This document shows, in pieces, positions 57,401-64,000 of a DNA stretch of 64,000 nt. A model generated the notes under the pieces. That model made no database searches and had not been told where the DNA came from. It worked only from the letters and a program-made list of their open reading frames with translations. Numbering within the stretch: the stretch's first letter is position 1; the number at the start of each line of letters is the position of its first letter. Source of the DNA: Cryptomeria japonica (Eukaryota > Streptophyta > Pinopsida > Cupressales > Cupressaceae); contig NC_081409.1 of NCBI RefSeq assembly GCF_030272615.1, positions 210,101,190 to 210,165,189 of the forward strand, read 5' to 3'. Both the position numbers and the translations under genes were made by a program.

Positions 57401-57877
57401 AAAATTATACTAACTCTAGTTGTTAATTGATTCAGTTGTTGATTAACATGATCAGCTCTATTATACACTTTCACAGATTGGCATCATACAATGTTCTCAT
57501 GCAAAAATGATATTCAGAAATCAACAAACATATTATCACAGTTTCTAAGGACATCAACACTTCGAAGGAGTTTCTGCACTTTTTGACCCACCAGTGGATT
57601 CCTCTCGACTTCGATACAAACTCCATGCCCAAATACTCCATATTTCGTTTTGCAAATATCTACGATTGCATGTCATCTTAAAATATCTTGCATGTCATAT
57701 TACGTGGAAGATTAATCAAAGCCGTCACCCATTTTTCTTCTTCAACGCATGGGTTCACCACCTCCACGTCCTATCAGTATTATTTCACATTAAAAAAATA
57801 TTTTTTACACAAGTGGATTGACTAACTGGAAAGTTTATCAAATGGATATAAACTCAATATTTTTGCAGCGGTCAGTC

Positions 57878-57985
57878 TTAAACCACACACACTAAGTAAC
57901 ACATTATGTCCTAGAAAATGTCAGTCAACTCTGAGTGTTTAATACTTTTAAGTCTAAAAGTTTAAGCTTAGTATGTTTGATTTAA
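57878..57985. mobile_element. Small inverted-repeat element, copy 1 (108 bp)
   Basis: Left end TTAAACCACACACACTAAG and right end CTTAGTATGTTTGATTTAA are imperfect inverted repeats of 19 bp. A second, longer copy lies in opposite orientation at 60193-60389. A target duplication is not clear. Confidence 0.5.
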
Positions 57986-59738
57986 ACTGTTCCACTTTGA
58001 CACTAGTGTGGCACATCAGGCTCAAAATGGATAGGAAGAATTTCACATTTTATGAAACACTCTGATTTAAGGGTTAGGTGGAAGAGCTTTTAAAGCAATC
58101 AAATAATTTTCTTTGTTTTACTTACACTTGAGTTTTCTCTGGAATTGGAACACTGCAGAGTAATCATTTAATAATCAATAATTTCATGACATTATAATAG
58201 ACAAAGAATTTGGAAACAGAAATGCATCTTTTTATAATCTACGATATTAGACTATCTATTTTACTTTTGCTTATTAAAAAGTAAAAAATTTAAGCTTATT
58301 CTCTTTTACTTTTGGTTTTTACTAAGACATATGGAGGAATTGGTTGTTATTTATTAAGGATTGCAAATAGATTTATTTAATCTTATGTGCATAGCTAGAT
58401 GGTAAAGGTGTTTGCACATAGAGATGCAAGTTTGATAAAGGAAACAAAAGGATTTAATATGTATGTTAAATAGGAAAAGGATCTCCTTCTAAACATTCAT
58501 GAAGATGGTCTAGTACATTCAATTAGTGTTTCATTAGATAATGAGAAGATTTTTTTGAAAAAAAAATTCATTTTAATTATCTTTTTAATATACTTGTCAG
58601 CATATTGTAGAGGTTAATAAACACCTTATTAAAAAGATTGCAACAATTTATATTGGGAAAGATTTTTTTTGTTTTGATGAATAGATATTAGATGGTTAAG
58701 CATTAATATTTTTAGTTTCCTATAGACACTCAAATTCTACAACAATCTCACAAAATATGACAAATCTGGTCTATCCCATTTACTCAAAACCCCACAAACT
58801 GATATTGTTTGAATTACTAATAGAAATGACAGTATAGAAATCTAATTACAACAATCATAACAGTAGCATGCTTTTCACATCTACAAGACTTATAAAAACT
58901 TGTATCAACCAAAAATATTTTATTTCTAAGAACACTTATAAAACCTTCAAAACATTTAATTTACATTTAAGAAAACAAATATTAGATTCCCAAAACATAA
59001 ATAAAATACAGCGACAACATGGGATTCTCCTTTCTTTTCATTTGCCCTCCACACTGGTAAGTTGTAATCAAATACTCCCACAATATTAACTTTGCCACTT
59101 GCCCTAACTATGAATCAATTTTTAAATTCAGCTCATTATCAATATGAAATTTATACTTTTGTTCTCATATGCATATGAAATAGTTCATCTCCAGCACTGC
59201 ATATACTGTGCCCATGAAGAATCCCCTCCCTTAATGTACTTTCTTCACTTTAAATCATCCAAATTAATTTATTATATTAGATTTGTAGCTACAAAACTAT
59301 AATCCTTCATCTGGAAACTTTATAAATGTTTTTCTTTTTGTAGATTTATAACTGTTTTTGTAGGTTTGTGACCCTTTTCAATAGATTGACAGCACTCCTA
59401 AAGGACAAAAACATTATTTCAAACTTCTGCAAACACTTTGTTTATAGTTGAATCTTTCACCCATTTGTTTAATTCCAATATTAATATATTTGATATCGAC
59501 ATATTGAAAGAGGATGGAGTGTCAAATATCTTGATTCAACATTAAAGCTCGTAAAGTGCAGCTCATGAGCAGTCCAGGTGCAGGTTGCGTGTGAAATTTG
59601 AGAGTCCACCTTCTCTTGTGATAATATTTTGTCCCATCGTTATCTTAAACTTATGAAGTCATAGAAGAATCCACTGTATTCCCGTGTGGGAACTTGTGAT
59701 AGCAAACCATGAGAAAGTGATGAGCATTATTAAGTTTA

Positions 59739-59858
59739 ATGTCCTTGTTTCTCCCACCTCTTTTTGTCTTGTTGTTTTTGGTAGTTTTTGAAGGAACGCT
59801 TCTCTCTAGTTCCCTTTTCATACAAGATACTTTTGGCTTTCTATCATATCTCCTGTAA
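59739..59858 (+). pseudogene. Short hydrophobic reading frame, repeat copy 3
   Basis: 39 codons from ATG 59739: M-S-L-F-L-P-P-L-F-V-L-L-F-L-V-V-F. After this it leaves the frame used by copy 2. See copies 1 and 2. Confidence 0.25.
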
Positions 59859-60053
59859 CACCAGATCGAGAAAGAGACAATTGATTGAGTGATTGATTTG
59901 CAATAAAAGAATATAAATCAACTTGGAAACCAATTTGAATTGCAACTATCTGGAGATATATGTGCCACCCACGCCATAGAAAACACCCAAATTACTTGGT
60001 CATTGAATTTTATATAATTGATTACAAATCATATTTCAATTGGTTTTATATGA

Positions 60054-60130
60054 TTCTTATAATGCTTCTGGATTCGATTGTGTGCAAGATTTTTATCATC
60101 AACATTTCGAATCCAGAAGCATTATAAGAA
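60054..60130. repeat. Perfect 24-bp hairpin with 29-base loop
   Basis: Arms at 60054-60077 and 60107-60130 are exact reverse complements (core TGCTTCTGGATTCGA). The hairpin is absent from the matching place in repeat copies 1 and 2. Confidence 0.85.
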
Positions 60131-60192
60131 TTATAGCACGGATTGGGAAATCTGATAGCATTAATGGTTTTATATATTTTTTTGCAAAGGAC

Positions 60193-60389
60193 TTAAATTA
60201 CACACAGTAAGCTTATACTTCTAAGCTTAAAAGTATTGAACACTCAGAATTAACTGACATTTAATATGTTGCTTAAGGTATTTGTTCACACTAAGAATAC
60301 ATTTCTAGGCTTAAAAGCGTTTCTCTCAAAGTTGACTAATATTCTCTAGGCTTAATATGTTAATATGTTGCTTAGTGTGTATGGTTTGA
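60193..60389. mobile_element. Small inverted-repeat element, copy 2 (197 bp)
   Basis: Reverse complement relative of 57878-57985, with ends TTAAATTACACACAGTAAG and CTTAGTGTGTATGGTTTGA. It has an additional internal part with repeated AGGCTTAA and ATATGTTGCTTA words. Confidence 0.5.
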
Positions 60390-60527
60390 GGCTGACCATT
60401 TTTTTTTATTACGAGACAATAAAAATTGTCCGAGTGTGAAATGTGAGCTGTTCAGTATCACAAAAAGTGAGTGACAAGACTTTAAAGCTTAACAACAAGA
60501 TCCTTCCATAATATATCCTTTCACCCA

Positions 60528-60608
60528 TTTTTTTTATTTTTTTATTTTTATTTTTTTGATAGGTAAAAGGCCAAAGCCGAAAATTTTATTAATCATTAAA
60601 AAAATTTA
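60528..60608 (-). mobile_element. 81-bp retroposon tail with 11-bp target duplication
   Basis: On the minus strand the insert reads AAAATTTTCGGCTTTGGCC, then TTTTACCTATC and an A-rich tail, a 3' end common in plant LINEs. It is flanked by CCTTTCACCCA at 60517-60527 and 60609-60619, an exact 11-bp duplication. Extreme 5' truncation. Confidence 0.75.
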
Positions 60609-60719
60609 CCTTTCACCCAAATTATTAAAATTAAAATATTTTTAAAAAAATTTGTATTGACAAAAAAAAATTATTGTATTATTTAAATGTAAAAATAATT
60701 ATTGGATTTATTTAGCTGT

Positions 60720-62965
60720 TTCGGGTCACAAAGTCAATGAGCACAGATCTTCTATCTATTTTTTTAATACTGCTAAGCCTATTCACAGAAGGATTGCCAA
60801 TATTTCAAGGTTTCAAATTGGTTCTCTTCCCTTGCTCTATCTAGGTATCCCTTTAGCTATTGGAAAGAAACTTAGGTCATACTAACAAGAATTGCTAGAT
60901 AAGTTGCATCATTAATCACTGGACTCATTGTTGGCTATCTATTGTTGCTCGGGTGATACTTCTTTAATCTATGATCCAGGCTCTTCCTATTTATCAGTGT
61001 TTTTTTAGGTGGCTCTTGTGTATTTCCTCAAAGAATTTGATGCTCTCTTGTGCCAATTCCTTTGGAGTGGTGATTTGCATACTTCTAAGTGGAGCTTAGT
61101 TAAGTGGGAGTCTATGTGTCGACCCAATAAATAGGGGGGCCTTGATCTTCATTTTTCTATCTTGAATGGGCAAGTTCTTGCAACCAAATTATATCCATGA
61201 TGGTGTACCAGTTAGAATTAGGTTTGGGCTCGCATCCCCACTCATAAGTATTAAAGAGGAGTTAATATTTGGGATGTTCATTGGTGTCACTTGGAGGGCA
61301 GAGGCTCTATGATTTTCATTTGCCACACTTTGAAAATTAGTGAACAACTTATTAAGAGTGCACTTTTTTGGATCTATAATAAGGGCTCAGAGGCTCTTTT
61401 TTGGCTTGATTCTTGGGATGCTAATCCTCTAATTCTCTCAATGCATCTGCACCTTCATCCCCTTTGTGATAGTGTTACTTTTTCTAGTTAGGGTACAATA
61501 GTGCATTATAAGGTTGTTTAGAATCTAGGGTTGACTGCTGGGTACAAATAGAAGGCTTCCTAAGAGTGGCCACTAGGGGGGTTGGCAAAGGCTTGATGAG
61601 AGTTGGATTGGATTCTTTCTTCTTGTGAGTGCAACTCTTTGGAGCGGCTGGGTATTCTAGCCTGGGGGAGAGACTCGCCTAGTAGGTATTCTATGGTTGT
61701 AGGGTATGTGGAGCTTGATAGATAATTGTTTGGAGGTATAGAAGTGCCTTGGTGGAAATAGGTGTGGAAAAAAAATTCTTGGCCCAAGTGCAACTTTTTT
61801 ATTTGGCTCGTTGTTTAGAATCAATGTCTTACTCGGGATAATTTGTGTAAGCGAGGATTTCTTGTTCCCTCTATGTGCATTATATGTCATAAAAGTGAGG
61901 AGTGTGTTTCACATCTTTTCTTTCCGTTCTCTTTCACCAAGGAGATTTGACACCTCTAGTGGCATGTGTTGAATTAGACATGCTAACATGTCTCCTCTCT
62001 AGCTGAGTTTTGGGTCCATTGGGGTAAGCCTCCTATTAATACTTATTTTCTTCAAATTTTTTGAGCTATTGCACCCACTTCATCATCTAGCAATTTAGTT
62101 GGAGAGGAATCATATGATTTTTCATGATGCTAGGATGGTTATTCAACACTTGTGGTAGAATTTTTTTTTTCTCTATGAGACTATCTTAGAAAAGAGTGAC
62201 TTTGTTGGAGGTGTGGATCCTAGAGAGGTTGTTATCTACAATCTATTCAATTTTCCTCTTTAGGGAGATGTTTCTTCTCTTGGGGTGTGGAGTGCACGAT
62301 AGATCATGAGGAATTGATGTAGACATCCTTTGCAGAAGATTAATCGAAAGGGTCGTTGGATCCCTCCTCCTCTTAGAAGTTTGAAAATTAATATTGATGG
62401 TTCTTCTCGAGGGAATCTTGGTCTCGATAGTATTGGAAAAGCAGGGCATGATAGTTTTGGAGATGTTTATTTTATTTTTTAATTTATAAGGGTCTTCATA
62501 TGAATAATTTTATGGAGGCTCTCTCCATTTTGTATTATGTGGAGTGCTATTGTGCTTTGGGCTTGCAAAGGATTATTTGTGAATCTGATTCTTATATGGT
62601 GGTGACTTTGCTAAATGAGTAGTGGATCAGATGATGTCAATTGGCACTTAGTTGTGGTTATTAGATAGGTTCTTTGGTTGTGTGGCTCTTTGGAATCTGT
62701 TACTTTTATTCATATTTATATGAAGTGGAATGGAGTAGTAGATTATCTAGCCAAATGGGGATTCTGATAAAATGCGAGGTTGGAATATTGAGAATAGGGG
62801 AAAATTATCACCAAAGTTGTCTCACATGTTGCATCATTTAGTAGATAATGGCAAGGTTGTGTAGTGCTCTTTTCTTTGTTGGGAAATTGGTCCTTCATGC
62901 TTTGTAACTCTCTTTGTGTTGAATAAGTTTTTACCTCTCTTTTAGTGATTATTTTAAATTAGAAA
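60720..62965 (+). pseudogene. 5'-truncated L1-type LINE: RT C-terminus, zf-RVT and RNase H
   Basis: Translation in shifting frames gives F-F-N-T-A-K-P-I-H-R-R-I-A-N-I and P-L-L-Y-L-G-I-P-L (after the RT palm), L-C-Q-F-L-W-S-G, K-W-S-L-V-K-W-E, then I-W-D-V-H-W and F-W-L-D-S-W-D (61291-61491), a zf-RVT-like C-I-I-C-H near 61875 with L-F-F-P-F, and I-N-I-D-G-S-S-R-G-N (62386-62415), the first strand of the RNase H found at the end of plant LINE pol. Many stops. RT active site and ORF1 are missing. It lies in repeat copy 3. Confidence 0.8.
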
Positions 62966-63232
62966 AGGTTAATGGTCAATTCCTTATTATTTCTTTAAAA
63001 TTACTATTTTGATTACTTTCTCCATATCCTGCACCATTAGAACAAACTCCAACAATGACCTAGGGATCCAAGGACAAAAGAGAGAAGGTCAAAATTGGAA
63101 GGAGAACCATTGGCTAGAAAATATGATGTAGGCCCTTTATTTTAATATAAATAATTAGCATATTAATTATATATTGTGTACAAGGATTTCAAATTTTATT
63201 TAAATTTTCATATTGCACATTTCTCATGTATT

Positions 63233-64000
63233 TGATGAACTTATAAGGCACTGAGAGAGGGTGGGGGGTGAATCAGTGATAGTAAAAACAATACAAATCT
63301 GAATATCAATTTTACCAACTTAAAACTCAATTAGCATGTAAGAAATAACACCAAGTATGCATTCACCACACAAAACATTAACCACATGACCCAAGAGTGG
63401 GAGTTAGTACCCACAAGATCCACTATCTGCAGTATAGAGATCTGACCAGTTAAGGTCTACAACACTCGGTTAGGGGCACACCCTGTTATAAGTGTCTAAG
63501 CCCGGTTAAGAGCTTTACAAAAATGTCTATGAGGACCGGACCTATTAGGAGCTACCCAAGTACTAGAATTTGAAAACACAAGCTAATGTATCACCTGGTT
63601 AGAGGATTTAATGATCAGAACTATTAGTATCTGACTGCACCCTATTAGGAGTGACCTTGTAAGAGGATTTTCTTGATGCAACTATTAGGAAGACAACAAG
63701 TACAAATGATCTTAGTATAACACCTTCTATGTCTGATAAGATCTGCTTCAGAACATTACAACATCACAAAGACTTTATCTCTCAACTCCTCTGATCTTCA
63801 CACTATCAGAAATACAAAATTCGCTCATCACATATCACACTATCAAGCTCATGTATATATATTATTTCATACCTCATCACACAATTAAAATTATCATAAG
63901 GTCGACTAGAGCCTTATTACAATTCCCTAGGTTCAATGCATCTAGACAATCTTGCATTGTCTGCTTTAGTTATATCTGCCACCGACATAATAAATCCAAT
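63233..64000. mobile_element. Left part of an unidentified repeat running off the window
   Basis: The copy 3 match ends near 63232 and new sequence starts TGATGAACTTATAAGGCACTGAGAG, with a GGGTGGGGGGTGAATCAGTG phrase that I associate with plant LTR elements. Words such as CCTATTAGGAG and GGTTA(A/G)(G/A)AG recur at 63460-63700. No reading frame. It may be an LTR, but the other end is outside the window. Confidence 0.35.

Larger units (their letters stand above)
54050..58200 (+). repeat. Diverged repeat unit, copy 2
   Basis: 54060-54200 matches 59396-59560 of copy 3; further matches as listed for copy 1. It has additional sequence of about 1.7 kb at about 55660-57390 that copies 1 and 3 lack; I see no element ends there. 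AT-rich throughout. Confidence 0.7.
58890..63232 (+). repeat. Diverged repeat unit, copy 3, interrupted
   Basis: Matches copies 1 and 2 at 58890-59300, 59396-60050, 60410-60720 and 62965-63230. It is interrupted by the hairpin and small inverted-repeat element (60054-60408), the retroposon tail (60528-60608) and the LINE (about 60720-62965). It ends near 63232, where unrelated sequence begins. Confidence 0.7.

Noticed and set aside
58388-58450. TAGCTAGATGG and a later GTTTGAT as A and B boxes of a SINE head
   Set aside because: The B box is too degraded and no tail or target duplication was found.

Overview
This window is plant nuclear DNA built almost entirely of transposable elements. I see no intact host gene. 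Plant-type Ty3/gypsy elements, a plant L1-type LINE fragment and an initiator-Met-primed LTR element all point to a seed plant. Very long LTRs, deep nesting and slow decay would suit a large genome such as a gymnosperm; that is a guess, not a result.

Layout. An old, decayed Ty3/gypsy element on the + strand (called E1) enters from the left edge and has been split by three later insertions, each closed by matching target-site duplications. E1 pol remnants fill 1-5630 and resume at 23866. A second E1 coding block fills about 24321-28373 and continues at 30978-31263. The first insertion, E2 (5631-23865, +, duplication ATAGG), is an 18.2 kb Tat-like element with about 1.47 kb LTRs. The second, E4 (28379-30977, -, duplication CGAAG), is a 2.6 kb non-coding LTR element. 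The third, E3 (31269-48382, -, duplication AGACT/AGACC), has 5.2 kb LTRs around a 6.7 kb gag-pol core.

E2 carries, in order: LTR, primer-binding site, two arrays of an 8-bp motif TAGCGC(A/G)T spaced 21 bp apart in groups of five or six, gag, protease, a G-patch, RT, RNase H, archaeal-type RNase H, integrase, an antisense plant-mobile-domain (PMD) gene with its own TATA box and a candidate intron, a third array of the same motif in opposite orientation, polypurine tract, LTR. From the second part of gag to the end of integrase the code stays in one frame, broken by stops of which at least two replace an expected tryptophan.

E3 is of another type. Its gag-pol has an RNase H domain between protease and RT as well as the usual one after RT. 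Each LTR contains a further reading frame of about 1,050 codons, on the same strand as gag-pol, that I do not recognise. E1 shares the unusual domain order and probably had a counterpart of the LTR reading frame.

From 48388 to the right edge the sequence is AT-rich and holds three diverged copies of a 4-5 kb segment (about 49.56, 54.05 and 58.89 kb onward). These are interrupted by a 909-bp terminal-inverted-repeat element with a 6-bp duplication, two copies of a small inverted-repeat element, a perfect 24-bp hairpin, an 81-bp retroposon tail with an 11-bp duplication, and a 5'-truncated LINE. The strongest candidates for undescribed biology are the 21-bp-phased motif arrays with the antisense PMD gene in E2, and the LTR-encoded protein of E3.
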